Part shown: piece by piece, positions 23,128-31,510 of the stretch
Layout of the letters: each line of letters opens with the position of its first letter
How positions within the stretch are numbered: the first letter of the stretch is position 1
The notes under the pieces: generated by a model
The model's input: the letters and a program-made list of their open reading frames with translations, nothing else
What the model was told of the DNA's origin: nothing
The model's database searches: none
Translations under genes and position numbers: made by a program
From: Streptomyces sp. ISL-96
GTDB taxonomy: Bacteria > Actinomycetota > Actinomycetes > Streptomycetales > Streptomycetaceae
Assembly (NCBI RefSeq): GCF_018614035.1
Contig: NZ_JAGGPA010000039.1
Span: 1 to 64,000, forward strand
Length of the DNA stretch: 64,000 bases
Direction: 5' to 3'

Positions 23128-24015
23128 TCATCCGGACATCAGGCGCCTACGGCACTCCGCCACGTCGAAGTCCGCCTCCGGGTAGTGCGGATCCAGCGCC
23201 TCCAGATGTTCGAGCAGCAGTCTGCTGATGGCCCAGTTCCGGTACCACTTCCGGTCGGCCGCGACCACGAACCACGGCGCTGCCCGCGTCGAGCAGCGCT
23301 CCAGCGCCAGCTCGTACGCCTCCTGGTAGGCGGGCCACAGTGCGCGCTCGTCGATGTCGCCCGGGCTGAACTTCCAGTGCTTGTCCGGGTTGTCGAGCCG
23401 CTTGAGCAGTCTGCGTCGCTGCTCCTCGTAGCTGATGTGCAGGAAGACCTTGACGACGGTGACGCCGTCGTCGGCGAGGGACTTCTCGAAGCGGTTGATC
23501 CGGCCGTAGCGGCGGCCGATCTCGTCGCGCGGCGCCAGCTCCCGCACCCGGGCGATCAGCACGTCCTCGTACTGCGACCGGTCGAAGATGCCGATCTCGC
23601 CCGGCTGCGGCAGCGCCTTCTTGATTCGCCAGAGGAAGGAATGCTTCCGTTCTTCGGCCGTCGGCGCCTTGAAGGCCTTGATCCGGCAGCCGGACGGATT
23701 GAAGAGGCCGATCACATGCTTGACGGTGCCCCCCTTGCCGCTGGTGTCCATGCCCTGGAGTACGAGCAGCAGGCGCCGCCGGTCGCCCGCGGTGCTCGCC
23801 GCGTACAGGCGCTCCTGGAGACCGGCGAGACGTTCACCCATGAGGGCGGTCGCCGCCACCCCGGCGGCCTTCGTCGGTGGCAAGCCCTCGGGCAGCCCCG
23901 GGACGCTCTCGGGGTCGTACGAGGAAAGGAGGACCGGCTCGCCCTCGGGAACGCGCAGCAGCTCACGCAGGCTCGCGGGCTCCGGCTGCTCCTTCGCCGG
24001 CTTCTTCGTGGCCAC
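23128..24015 (-). CDS. ppk2: Polyphosphate kinase 2 family protein
   Basis: 295 residues. Walker A is LQGMDTSGKGGT, Walker B IGIFDRSQYEDVL, and the lid region contains FEKSLADDGVTVVKVFLHIS and HWKFSPGDIDERALW, all typical of PPK2. It transfers phosphate between polyphosphate and nucleotides; the single-domain size fits class I or III. It follows the phoX-like gene with a 37-base gap on the same strand, so phosphate mobilisation and polyphosphate use seem to be co-transcribed. Confidence 0.92.
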   Translation of the reverse strand: MATKKPAKEQPEPASLRELLRVPEGEPVLLSSYDPESVPGLPEGLPPTKAAGVAATALMGERLAGLQERLYAASTAGDRRRLLLVLQGMDTSGKGGTVKHVIGLFNPSGCRIKAFKAPTAEERKHSFLWRIKKALPQPGEIGIFDRSQYEDVLIARVRELAPRDEIGRRYGRINRFEKSLADDGVTVVKVFLHISYEEQRRRLLKRLDNPDKHWKFSPGDIDERALWPAYQEAYELALERCSTRAAPWFVVAADRKWYRNWAISRLLLEHLEALDPHYPEADFDVAECRRRLMSG

Positions 24016-24052
24016 TGCGCACCCCTCGCCGGTCCGTCAGTTTCTTGTCGGC

Positions 24053-25435
24053 TCAGTCGTGGAACGGGCCCGTTACGGCGAATGTCGTACCCGGCGTGTA
24101 GCAGTTGACGTACATCGTCCCCAAGTCGGGCGAGAAGGTGACGCCCGCGAACTCGCCCCACTCCGGTTCCTCGGCCGTGCCGATGTTCTGCCGGTTGCGC
24201 GCCATCTCGTACACCTCGCCGCGCCTGGTCAGCCCGTACACGTGCTGCGCGCCGTTGCCGTCCTCGCACACCATCAGGCCGCCGCTGGGGGCCAGGCAGA
24301 TGTTGTCCGGGGACTCGCCGGGCAGCTGGATGTCCGTGCTCGGGCCGAAGACCACGACCAGGGTGAGGCGCCGCCTGTCCGGCTCGTACTTCCACACCTG
24401 CCCGAAGTGGTCGGCCGCCGAGCCCTCCCGGCTGCGCGCGAAGCTGGAGACGAAGTAGACCTCCCTTTCGCCCCAGTAGCAGCCCTCCAGCTTCTGGGCG
24501 TGCGTGATGCCCTTGCTGCCGAAGTCCTGGAGCCGGATGGGCGTCTCCTTCGCCAGCGGGTCCGGTACGGGCACCCATTCGACACCGCGGAAGCTCGCGC
24601 CGGTCTCCTGGACCGCCGACAGGTCGGGTACGCCCGGAACGCGCATCGCCTCCAGGGCGCCGCCCGCGCGCAGCGAGCCGGTGCCGCCCAGCGGCCTGTC
24701 GGGCAGGAAGCGGTAGAAGAGGCCGAAGGGCCGCTGGAACGCGTCCTCCGTCTCGTAGACGATGCCGCTCCTGGGGTCGACGGCGATCGCCTCGTGCTGG
24801 AAGCGGCCCATCGCGGTGAGCGGGACGGCGCCGGTGCGGCGCCCGTCGACCGGGTCGACCTCGAAGATGAAGCCGTGGTCCTTGGTGTAGCCGTTGGTGC
24901 CGGCCTTGTCCTCGTTCTCCTCGCAGGTGAGCCAGGTGTTCCAGGGGGTGGGGCCGCCGGCGCAGTTGACGGCCGTACCGGCTATGGCGACGCGCTCTCC
25001 GAGGACGTTGTTGCGGGCGTCCACGGTGATGGCCGTACAGCCGCCCTTGGCGGCCGGGTCGTACGTCAGGCCCCTGACCGTCGGGACGCCGAGCTCCGCG
25101 GTGTGGCGGTTCTCGTGGTTACGGACGAGGTGGACGCGGCCGTGGTGGCCTCTGAAGGCGGCCATGCCGTCGTGGTTGCCGGGGACCTTGCCCTCGCGCG
25201 AACTCAGCGGCCTGCCCTCGCGGGAGAGGACCTTGTAGCGGAAACCTTCCGGCAGGTCCAGGAGGCCGTCCGGGTCGGGCACGAGCGGTCCGTAATCGCT
25301 GCGGCCCAGTCCCCGGGCGGCGGCGGTGCCGGCGAAGATGTCCGACAGTGATCCGGCGAACGCGATACCGACGCCGACGGCGCCCGCGCGGGCCAGGACT
25401 TCACGCCGGGATGCGTACGAGCCTGTTTCAGTCAT
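24053..25435 (-). CDS. PhoX-family (DUF839) phosphatase, Tat-exported
   Basis: 460 residues. The N-terminus SRREVLARAGAVGVGIAFAG is a twin-arginine signal. The rest is the PhoX beta-propeller: GNHDGMAAFRGHHGRVHLVR, GGTPWNTWLTCEEN-type segment (PWNTWLTCEENEDKAG), RFQHEAIAVDPRSGIVYETE and LPGESPDNICLAPSGGLMVC are the regions that supply metal ligands in this family. It probably hydrolyses organic phosphate esters outside the cell. It is followed by ppk2. Two sequences near 25461-25508 resemble half-sites of PhoP boxes, but the match is weak. Confidence 0.85.
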   Translation of the reverse strand: MTETGSYASRREVLARAGAVGVGIAFAGSLSDIFAGTAAARGLGRSDYGPLVPDPDGLLDLPEGFRYKVLSREGRPLSSREGKVPGNHDGMAAFRGHHGRVHLVRNHENRHTAELGVPTVRGLTYDPAAKGGCTAITVDARNNVLGERVAIAGTAVNCAGGPTPWNTWLTCEENEDKAGTNGYTKDHGFIFEVDPVDGRRTGAVPLTAMGRFQHEAIAVDPRSGIVYETEDAFQRPFGLFYRFLPDRPLGGTGSLRAGGALEAMRVPGVPDLSAVQETGASFRGVEWVPVPDPLAKETPIRLQDFGSKGITHAQKLEGCYWGEREVYFVSSFARSREGSAADHFGQVWKYEPDRRRLTLVVVFGPSTDIQLPGESPDNICLAPSGGLMVCEDGNGAQHVYGLTRRGEVYEMARNRQNIGTAEEPEWGEFAGVTFSPDLGTMYVNCYTPGTTFAVTGPFHD

Positions 25436-25561
25436 GAGGTAACTCCCTGCTGGCGGACAGGAACGTGTGACCCGCACGTGTGTAGCACGCAAGCGATCTC
25501 ACGTGAACCATGCGGGCCACAACACCTCAACCGCGTCGCCTGCGGACGCGTGTGCCCCGGA

Positions 25562-25987
25562 TCAGACGAGTGACGCGCTCAGCGTGATCGTCGTACCCGC
25601 CAGCGCCTGGCTGACCGGGCAGTTCGCCTTGCCCTCCTCCGCCGCCTTGACGAAGGCGTCCTCGTCCATGCCAGGGACCTCGCCCTGCACGGTGAGGTGG
25701 ACGCGGGTGATGCCCTCGCCCGGCACGAAGGTGACCTCGGCCTTGGTGTTGAGGCGGGTCGGCGGGGTGCCGGCCTTCGCGAGCACGTTGGAGAACGCCA
25801 TGTTGTAGCAGCTCGACTGGGCGGCGGCGATCAGCTCCTCGGGGCTGGTCATGCCGTTCGGCTCCTCGGTCCGGGCGGGCCAGGAGACGGGGTGCTCGCC
25901 GATGCCGGACGAGTCGAGGGTCACGGTGCCCTTGCCCTTGAACAGGTCGCCTTCCCAGACGCTGTGTGCCTGACGCGTTGCAGCCAT
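25562..25987 (-). CDS. OsmC-family peroxiredoxin-like protein
   Basis: 141 residues, usual length. The two redox cysteines are in AAQSSCYNMAFSN and GKANCPVSQALAG. It reduces organic hydroperoxides with thiol cofactors. It lies 46 bases after zapE on the same strand. It is closer to OsmC proper than to Ohr; the Ohr-type protein is the separate gene at 34317-34727. Confidence 0.9.
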   Translation of the reverse strand: MAATRQAHSVWEGDLFKGKGTVTLDSSGIGEHPVSWPARTEEPNGMTSPEELIAAAQSSCYNMAFSNVLAKAGTPPTRLNTKAEVTFVPGEGITRVHLTVQGEVPGMDEDAFVKAAEEGKANCPVSQALAGTTITLSASLV

Positions 25988-26033
25988 ATCGAAAAGCCCT
26001 TCTCGCGGATGGTGATCCAGATCCAGGCCCAAC

Positions 26034-27131
26034 TTACTGGGCGACAAGGCCCTTCGCGTCCCGCGCCAGCGCGGTCAGCCGGGAGATCGCCCGGAAGTAC
26101 TTCTTCCGGTAGCCGCCGTTCAGCATCTCTTCACTGAACAGGCGGTCGAACGGCAGCCCGGAGGCCAGCACCGGCACCTCGCGGTCGTACAGCCGGTCGG
26201 CGAGCACGACGAGCCGCAGCGCCGTCGACTGGTCCGGCACGGCGGTCACGTCGGTGAGGCAGACGGCCCGTACGTCGTCCGTGAGCGCTCCGTAGCGGCT
26301 CGGGTGGACCTTGGCGAGGTGGTCGAGCAGGTGGGGGAAGTCGTCGAGGCTGGCGCCCTCGGTCGCGTACGCCGCCTTGGTGACCTCCTCGTCGGAGTAC
26401 GGGGGAGGGGCCTCGGGCAGCCCGCGGTGGCGGTAGTCCTCGCCGTCGATGCGCAGTGGCCGGAAGTGGGCCGACAGGCCCTGGATCTCGCGCAGGAAGT
26501 CGACGGCGGCGAAGCGGCCCTCGCCGAGCTTGCCGGGCAGGGTGTTGGAGGTGGCGGCCAGCGCGACGCCCGCTTCGACGAGCCTGCGCAGCAGCGACGA
26601 CACCAGCACCGTGTCGCCCGGGTCGTCGAGCTCGAACTCGTCGATGCAGAGCAGGCGGTGCTCGCTCAGCGTCCGCACGGTCTGCTGGAAGCCGAGGGCG
26701 CCGACGAGGTTCGTCAGCTCCACAAAGGTGCCGAAGGCCTTGAGCTCGCGGGGCGCGGGGGTGGCGTGCCAGAGGGAGGCCAGGAGGTGCGTCTTGCCGA
26801 CGCCGTACCCGCCGTCGAGGTAGACGCCGCGCGGCGCGGCGGGCGCGGCGGGCTTCTTCCCGAACTCGAACCAGCGCCGCTTGCCCCCGCCGATCGCCGT
26901 CGCCCCGCCGAGACCGGCCGCGAAGGTGCTCAGGACCTGGACCGCCTGGGTCTGGCTGGGCTGGTTCGGGTCCGGTACGTACGTATCGAAGCGCACCGAG
27001 TCGAAGCGCGGCGGCGGCACCATCTCGGCGACCAGACGGTCGGCGGGGACGTGCGGCTCGCGTGCGCACAGGGACAGGGGGGCCGCTTCGGCTATGGGGG
27101 CGGACCCATGAGCGGCGGTGGAGGACGACAC
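26034..27131 (-). CDS. zapE: ZapE/AFG1-family ATPase
   Basis: 365 residues. Walker A GVYLDGGYGVGKTHLLASLW, Walker B LLCIDEFELDDPGD, sensor AATSNTLP and the C-terminal FDRLFSEEMLNGGYRKKYFR are those of the AFG1-like AAA ATPases (cell-division protein ZapE in Escherichia coli). It probably acts on the division machinery or in protein quality control. The GTG at 27131 lies only 37 bases from the divergent reductase start, so the promoters must overlap. Confidence 0.88.
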   Translation of the reverse strand: MSSSTAAHGSAPIAEAAPLSLCAREPHVPADRLVAEMVPPPRFDSVRFDTYVPDPNQPSQTQAVQVLSTFAAGLGGATAIGGGKRRWFEFGKKPAAPAAPRGVYLDGGYGVGKTHLLASLWHATPAPRELKAFGTFVELTNLVGALGFQQTVRTLSEHRLLCIDEFELDDPGDTVLVSSLLRRLVEAGVALAATSNTLPGKLGEGRFAAVDFLREIQGLSAHFRPLRIDGEDYRHRGLPEAPPPYSDEEVTKAAYATEGASLDDFPHLLDHLAKVHPSRYGALTDDVRAVCLTDVTAVPDQSTALRLVVLADRLYDREVPVLASGLPFDRLFSEEMLNGGYRKKYFRAISRLTALARDAKGLVAQ

Positions 27132-27168
27132 GGGGCTCAAGTCTAGGGGCCATGCCAGACTGCACGGC

Positions 27169-27942
27169 ATGCGACGCCTGTTCCCTGTGACCGACGAAAC
27201 ACGCTCCGCCGCCGAAGGCGAGTGGGGGCTCGACGAGCTGGCCGACGCCTACGCGTATCCGAAGGAGCGCGGGCCGGCGGGAGCCTGGCTGCGGGCCAAC
27301 ATGGTCTCCACGCTCGACGGGGCCGCCCAGCACGAGGGCCGCTCGCAGCCGATCTCCTCCGACACCGACATGCGGATCTTCGGCACGCTGCGAGCGCTCG
27401 CCGACGTGGTGATCGTCGGTGCGGAAACGGTGCGCCTGGAGGGTTACCGTCCGGCCCGCGCCCGCGAGGCCTTCGCGGAGCGCAGAGCGGCGGCGGGGCA
27501 GGGCCCGGCGCCCGCCATCGCGGTGGTCAGCGCGAGCCTGAACCTGGACTTCTCCCTTCCGCTCTTTACGTCCCCCCTGGTCCCGACGCTCGTACTGACC
27601 GGCGCCACGGCTCCCCTCGACGGGATCCGCGCAGCCAGGGAGGCCGGGGCCGAGGTCCTGATCGTCGGGGACGGCGCCGTGGTGGAGCCGCCGCGCGCGG
27701 TGGAGGCGCTGGCGGAGCGGGGGCTCACCCGGTTGCTGACCGAGGGCGGGCCGCGGCTGCTGGCGCAGTTCATCGCGGCCGGGGTGCTGGACGAGCTGTG
27801 CCTCACGGTGTCGCCCATGCTCACGGCGGGCAACGCCCAGCGGATCGCCGACGGGCCGGGCGTGGCGGTTCCGGAACGGTTCGCACTGGCGTCCGTACTG
27901 GAGGAGGCCGGGTTCCTTTTCACCCAGTACCGTCGGATCTGA
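27169..27942 (+). CDS. RibD C-terminal-domain reductase
   Basis: 257 residues. It is a stand-alone version of the reductase half of RibD (dihydrofolate-reductase fold): RANMVSTLDGAAQHEGRSQP, VVIVGAETVRLEGY and the glycine-rich LLTEGGPRLLAQFIAAGVLDE are characteristic. It uses NADPH. Such proteins may act in riboflavin synthesis on the ribosyl-amino-pyrimidine or on another pterin-like substrate; the lack of the deaminase domain leaves the substrate open. Divergent from zapE. Confidence 0.82.
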   Translation: MRRLFPVTDETRSAAEGEWGLDELADAYAYPKERGPAGAWLRANMVSTLDGAAQHEGRSQPISSDTDMRIFGTLRALADVVIVGAETVRLEGYRPARAREAFAERRAAAGQGPAPAIAVVSASLNLDFSLPLFTSPLVPTLVLTGATAPLDGIRAAREAGAEVLIVGDGAVVEPPRAVEALAERGLTRLLTEGGPRLLAQFIAAGVLDELCLTVSPMLTAGNAQRIADGPGVAVPERFALASVLEEAGFLFTQYRRI

Positions 27943-28093
27943 CCCTCGTCGGAATTTGCCGTTCCGCTTAGCTTTCGCTGGGCACACTTATCTCACGCAG
28001 ACCTCGTGCGGGCACGGGGAAGGATGGTTTCCGCAGGGGGCCGGCGGCGCCACCCAGAAGCGCCGGCCCAAGAAGAAGAGAAGGGCGCCCGTC

Positions 28094-28564
28094 GTGTTCA
28101 CGAGCGTATTGATGATCGAGAAGCCCCTGTCGTCCGTCGACGTGGAGTTCGTCAGCACCCTTCACGGCGACGAAGGTGTCTCCTTCATCGTCCTGATGCA
28201 GCCGCGCGGCGACCAGGCGGACGTCCTCCTGCGCGCCATCGACGACGTAGCGCTGGGCCGGGTCGACGAAGCCGTCCGGGAGCCCGAGACGCCCCGGGGC
28301 GAGGAGGCGAAGCCCCTCGCGCAGCGCGGCCTGGAGGCGACCCTGGAGGCGCTGCGGGCGCGTGGCAACGAGGCCGTGGGCCAGGTCGTCGAGGAGCACC
28401 CGCTGGACCTGCTCAAGGCGGTCGTCGCAGAGACGGGCGCCGACGAGGTGATCGTTCTGACCGCGCCGCACTACGTCGAGGAGTTCTTCCACCGGGACTG
28501 GGCCTCGCGCGCCCGTCACAAGGTCGGCGTACCGGTGCTCAAGCTCTTCTCCCACAACGAATAG
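28094..28564 (+). CDS. Small Rossmann-like actinobacterial protein
   Basis: 156 residues from a GTG. It begins VFTSVLMIEKPLSSVDVEFV and has an alternating strand/helix pattern ending in ADEVIVLTAPHYVEEFFHRD and VGVPVLKLFSH. Homologues are often labelled indole-3-glycerol-phosphate synthase, but it is far too short for that TIM barrel and lacks its motifs. A universal-stress-protein-like fold is the better description. Function unknown; it precedes murC by 76 bases. Confidence 0.6.
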   Translation: MFTSVLMIEKPLSSVDVEFVSTLHGDEGVSFIVLMQPRGDQADVLLRAIDDVALGRVDEAVREPETPRGEEAKPLAQRGLEATLEALRARGNEAVGQVVEEHPLDLLKAVVAETGADEVIVLTAPHYVEEFFHRDWASRARHKVGVPVLKLFSHNE

Positions 28565-28640
28565 GCTGGGGCACCGCTCACACCGGGGCACCCGCTCCAC
28601 GGGAGCACCGCCCACACGTCACACCTTGGGAGACACACGT

Positions 28641-30050
28641 ATGGCACCCGGCCTTCCCACCGCCATGGACCGACCGCACTTCATCGGCATCGGCGGCGCC
28701 GGAATGTCGGGGATCGCGAAGATCCTCGCCCAGCGCGGCGCACGGGTCGCCGGCAGCGACTCCCGCGAGTCCGCCACCGCCGAGTCCCTGCGCGCGCTGG
28801 GCGCCACGGTCCACATCGGCCACGCCGCCGAGCACCTGGCGGACGACTCGACCTGCGTCGTCGTCTCCAGCGCCATCCGCCCCGACAACCCGGAGCTGGT
28901 CCGCGCCGCCGAGCTCGGCATCCCCGTCGTGCACCGCTCCGACGCGCTGGCCTCGCTGATGGGCGGCCTGCGGGCCATCGCGGTGGCGGGCACGCACGGC
29001 AAGACGACGACGACCTCGATGCTGGCCGTCGCCCTCACCGAGCTGGGCCTGGACCCGTCGTACGCCATCGGCGGCGACCTGGAGGGCCCCGGCACGAACG
29101 CCCGCCACGGCGAGGGCGACATCTTCGTCGCCGAGGCGGACGAAAGCGACCGCAGCTTCCAGAAGTACGACCCCGAGGTCGCGATCGTCCTCAACGTCGA
29201 GCTGGACCACCACGCGAACTACGCCTCGATGGACGAGATCTACGACTCCTTCGAGACCTTCGTCGGCAAGGTCGTCCCCGGCGGCACGCTCGTCATCTCC
29301 GCGGACCAGCCCGGCGCCGTAGAACTGACGTCCCGCCTCCGCGACCTGTCCACCCTGAAGATCGTCACGTACGGCGACTCCCCGTCGGCCGACGTACGCG
29401 TCCACAAGGTCACCCCGCGCGGCCTGACCAGCGAGGTCACGGTCGTCCTCGCCGGCCGCTACCTCACCTTCACGGTCTCGGTCCCCGGCAGGCACTACGC
29501 CCACAACGCGGTGGCCGCCCTGGCGGCGGGCGTGGCGCTCGGCATCCCGGCACACAACCTGGCCTCGGCCCTCGGCAAGTACACCGGCGTCAAGCGCCGC
29601 CTCCAGCTCAAGGGCGAGGTGAACGGCGTCCAGGTCATCGACTCGTACGCCCACCACCCGACCGAGATGACCGCCGACCTGGAAGCGATGCGAGGCGCGG
29701 CGGCCGACGCTCGCCTTCTCGTCGTCTTCCAGCCCCACCTCTTCTCCCGCACCCAGGAGCTGGCCACCGAGATGGGCCAGTCCCTGGCCCTCGCGGACGC
29801 CTCGGTGGTCCTCGACATCTACCCGGCCCGCGAGGACCCGATCCCCGGCGTCACCAGCTCGCTGATCATCGACGCGGCCCGCCGGGCCGGCGCCGACGTG
29901 ACGGCGGTCCCCGACAAGGCGACGGTCCCGGACGTGATCGCGGGAATGGCGAAGCAGGGCGATCTTGTTCTCACGATGGGCGCGGGCGACGTGACGGACC
30001 TGGGTCCCGCCATCCTGGACAAGCTCAGCCTCGCCCGCCTGTCGAACTGA
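28641..30050 (+). CDS. murC: UDP-N-acetylmuramate--L-alanine ligase
   Basis: 469 residues, full length. It adds L-alanine to UDP-N-acetylmuramate in the cytoplasm with ATP. Motifs: FIGIGGAGMSGIAKIL for the UDP-binding domain, the ATP loop AVAGTHGKTTTTSML, the Mur ligase block EADESDRSF and NVELDHHANY, and YAHHPTEM in the C-terminal domain. Unusually for murC it is not in the dcw cell-wall cluster in this window; it lies next to msrB. The ATG at 28641 has a GGGAGA site. Confidence 0.95.
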   Translation: MAPGLPTAMDRPHFIGIGGAGMSGIAKILAQRGARVAGSDSRESATAESLRALGATVHIGHAAEHLADDSTCVVVSSAIRPDNPELVRAAELGIPVVHRSDALASLMGGLRAIAVAGTHGKTTTTSMLAVALTELGLDPSYAIGGDLEGPGTNARHGEGDIFVAEADESDRSFQKYDPEVAIVLNVELDHHANYASMDEIYDSFETFVGKVVPGGTLVISADQPGAVELTSRLRDLSTLKIVTYGDSPSADVRVHKVTPRGLTSEVTVVLAGRYLTFTVSVPGRHYAHNAVAALAAGVALGIPAHNLASALGKYTGVKRRLQLKGEVNGVQVIDSYAHHPTEMTADLEAMRGAAADARLLVVFQPHLFSRTQELATEMGQSLALADASVVLDIYPAREDPIPGVTSSLIIDAARRAGADVTAVPDKATVPDVIAGMAKQGDLVLTMGAGDVTDLGPAILDKLSLARLSN

Positions 30051-30060
30051 GGGAGCCACC

Positions 30061-30471
30061 ATGTCGTACGACGTCGAGAAGCCCGACGAGCAGTGGCGCG
30101 CGGAACTGACTCCCGCCGAGTACGCCGTCCTTCGCCAGGCCGGCACGGAGCCCGCCTTCGTCGGCGAGTACACGGACACCAAGACGACCGGCGTCTACTC
30201 CTGCCGCGCGTGCGGCGCCGAGCTGTTCCGCTCCGACACGAAGTTCGAGTCGCACTGCGGCTGGCCGTCGTTCTACAACCCGAAGGACACGGACGCGGTC
30301 GAACTGATCGCGGACACCTCCCACGGCATGACCCGCACCGAGGTCCGCTGCGCGAGGTGCGGCTCGCACCTCGGCCACGTCTTCGAGGGCGAGGGCTACC
30401 CGACCCCGACCGACCAGCGCTACTGCATCAACTCGATCTCGCTGCGGCTGACCCCCGACGAGGCGGCCTGA
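30061..30471 (+). CDS. msrB: Methionine-R-sulfoxide reductase
   Basis: 136 residues. It repairs R-methionine sulfoxide. Two CxxC zinc knuckles (SCRACG, RCARCG), the GWPSFY substrate pocket and the catalytic Cys in QRYCINSISL are all present. It follows murC after 10 bases with a GGAG site and is ended by a very strong hairpin. Confidence 0.95.
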   Translation: MSYDVEKPDEQWRAELTPAEYAVLRQAGTEPAFVGEYTDTKTTGVYSCRACGAELFRSDTKFESHCGWPSFYNPKDTDAVELIADTSHGMTRTEVRCARCGSHLGHVFEGEGYPTPTDQRYCINSISLRLTPDEAA

Positions 30472-30497
30472 GCTCCCGAGCTGTCTACCTCTGATCT

Positions 30498-30537
30498 CGC
30501 CCTTCACCACCGCCCTTCAGGGTGGTGGTGAAGGGCG
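30498..30537. terminator. Strong terminator after msrB
   Basis: CGCCCTTCACCACC (30498-30511) pairs perfectly with 30524-30537, and the stem extends through a G-T pair to a TTCA loop, about 18 bp in all. Confidence 0.85.
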
Positions 30538-30675
30538 TCTTCGAGGATGAAGCCGTACGCCGCGTTCGGCCGCTCCCGCAGCAGCCGCTGTCGGCTCCGT
30601 CCGTGCCGCGAGCTGTGCCTCGCCCGGAATCAACCGGCATTCGTACGTGTAGAGACTGATCGCCTGCTCGGCCAC
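30504..30675 (-). pseudogene. Remnant of a DUF5753-type XRE regulator
   Basis: Two reading frames carry pieces that look like the C-terminal ligand-binding region (DUF5753) of Streptomyces XRE regulators. One frame reads AEQAISLYTYECRLIPG, like the family's start in which a YE-LIPGLLQT motif is usual. A different frame reads RQRLLRERPNAAYGFILEDA, like the later block that precedes the conserved EAALRRP-type stretch. The middle of the domain and the HTH are missing, so this is a deletion-and-frameshift relic. Its 3' end lies in the msrB terminator. Identification is from memory of the family only. Confidence 0.45.
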
Positions 30676-30864
30676 CGTGCGTCTCCGTACGCGGACGCAG
30701 CGTACGCGCGCCGCCCGCGGTGATGCCGCGCGACGCCACACCGCGACAAGTTGGCGCCGTCACTTCACTCAGTCCTCGTGTGCCCTCTGACCTGCGATGA
30801 CGGGATAACTGTCACCAGCTGAACCTTGCCGCGCGCCACCTGTTGCGGCCTTCGGGCTTGCGAG
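30538..30864. other. Intergenic region between msrB and the RHH gene
   Basis: About 330 bases. The first 140 hold the decayed DUF5753-type relic on the minus strand; the rest has no gene and leads into the phased operator repeats at 30865. No other element was recognised. Confidence 0.5.
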
Positions 30865-30894
30865 TGGCGCCATTGTGGTGCCACTATGGAGTCA
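30865..30894 (+). promoter_or_regulatory. Helically phased operator repeats before the RHH gene
   Basis: TGGCGCCA (30865-30872), TGGTGCCA (30876-30883) and TGGAGTCA (30887-30894) recur every 11 bases, that is, on one face of the helix; the last one reaches the start codon. The first two also form an inverted repeat (GTGGCGCCA/TGGTGCCAC). Ribbon-helix-helix proteins bind such phased sites, so autoregulation by the next gene is likely. The position implies a very short leader or none. Confidence 0.55.
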
Positions 30895-31421
30895 TGGACC
30901 TCACGCCGTACGTCGAAACACTCCAACGGGAACTGGCGGTGGCCGCCGAAGCCGGGGGTGACGAAGCCCGCGAGCTTGCCGAGCGGCTGACCGCGCCGTT
31001 GGAGTCGGCCACCCGTCTGACCCTGCTCAATGTGCTGTCCGCCGCCATGGGCGAGATCACCCGTGAACTCGCCCCCGGCTCGGTCGACGTACGACTGCGT
31101 GGCCTCGACCCGGACTTCGTGGTGGTGCTGCCGCAGCACGAGGACCGGGGGGCCGAACCGCTCGACGCGCCGGCGCCCGCGCCCGCACCGGCCCCGGTCC
31201 CCGCCGACACGGACGAGGGTGGCACCGCCCGCGTCAATCTGCGCCTGCCCGCCCACCTCAAGACCCGCGCCGAGGAGGCGGCGGGCAGGGAGGGTCTGTC
31301 GGTCAACGCGTGGCTCGTACGCGTCGTGTCGGCCGCGGTCGACACGGGCGGCGCCGCCACCCCCCGTACTCCCGGGAAGACCCGGACCACCGGCCAGAGC
31401 TTCACGGGCTGGGTGCGTTAA
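30894..31421 (+). CDS. Ribbon-helix-helix (HicB/Arc-like) DNA-binding protein
   Basis: 175 residues. The N-terminal 90 residues are helical (YVETLQRELAVAAEAGGDEA, SATRLTLLNVLSAAMGEITR). After an APAPAPAPAPV linker comes a ribbon-helix-helix domain: ARVNLRLPAHLKTRAEEAAG then EGLSVNAWLVRVVSAAV. Such proteins are annotated as HicB-family antitoxins, but no toxin is adjacent. Genes for a DUF4097 protein and an ABC exporter follow in the same direction, so it is more likely their regulator. Phased repeats overlap its start codon. Confidence 0.8.
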   Translation: MDLTPYVETLQRELAVAAEAGGDEARELAERLTAPLESATRLTLLNVLSAAMGEITRELAPGSVDVRLRGLDPDFVVVLPQHEDRGAEPLDAPAPAPAPAPVPADTDEGGTARVNLRLPAHLKTRAEEAAGREGLSVNAWLVRVVSAAVDTGGAATPRTPGKTRTTGQSFTGWVR

Positions 31422-31510
31422 CCAGCCCCTCGGAACGGCTTCACCCACGCCACGTCCCACCAGCGGGGACGCCACGAACACCTCAGAGGACCCAAGAGGA
31501 CGGGACAGCC

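Noticed and set aside
28094..28564. Indole-3-glycerol-phosphate synthase
   Set aside because: The label is often attached to this family, but at 156 residues with no TIM-barrel motifs it cannot be that enzyme.
30485..30763. 92-codon minus-strand frame after msrB
   Set aside because: It reads through the msrB terminator stem and has no protein-like composition; the DUF5753 relic in other frames explains the region better.
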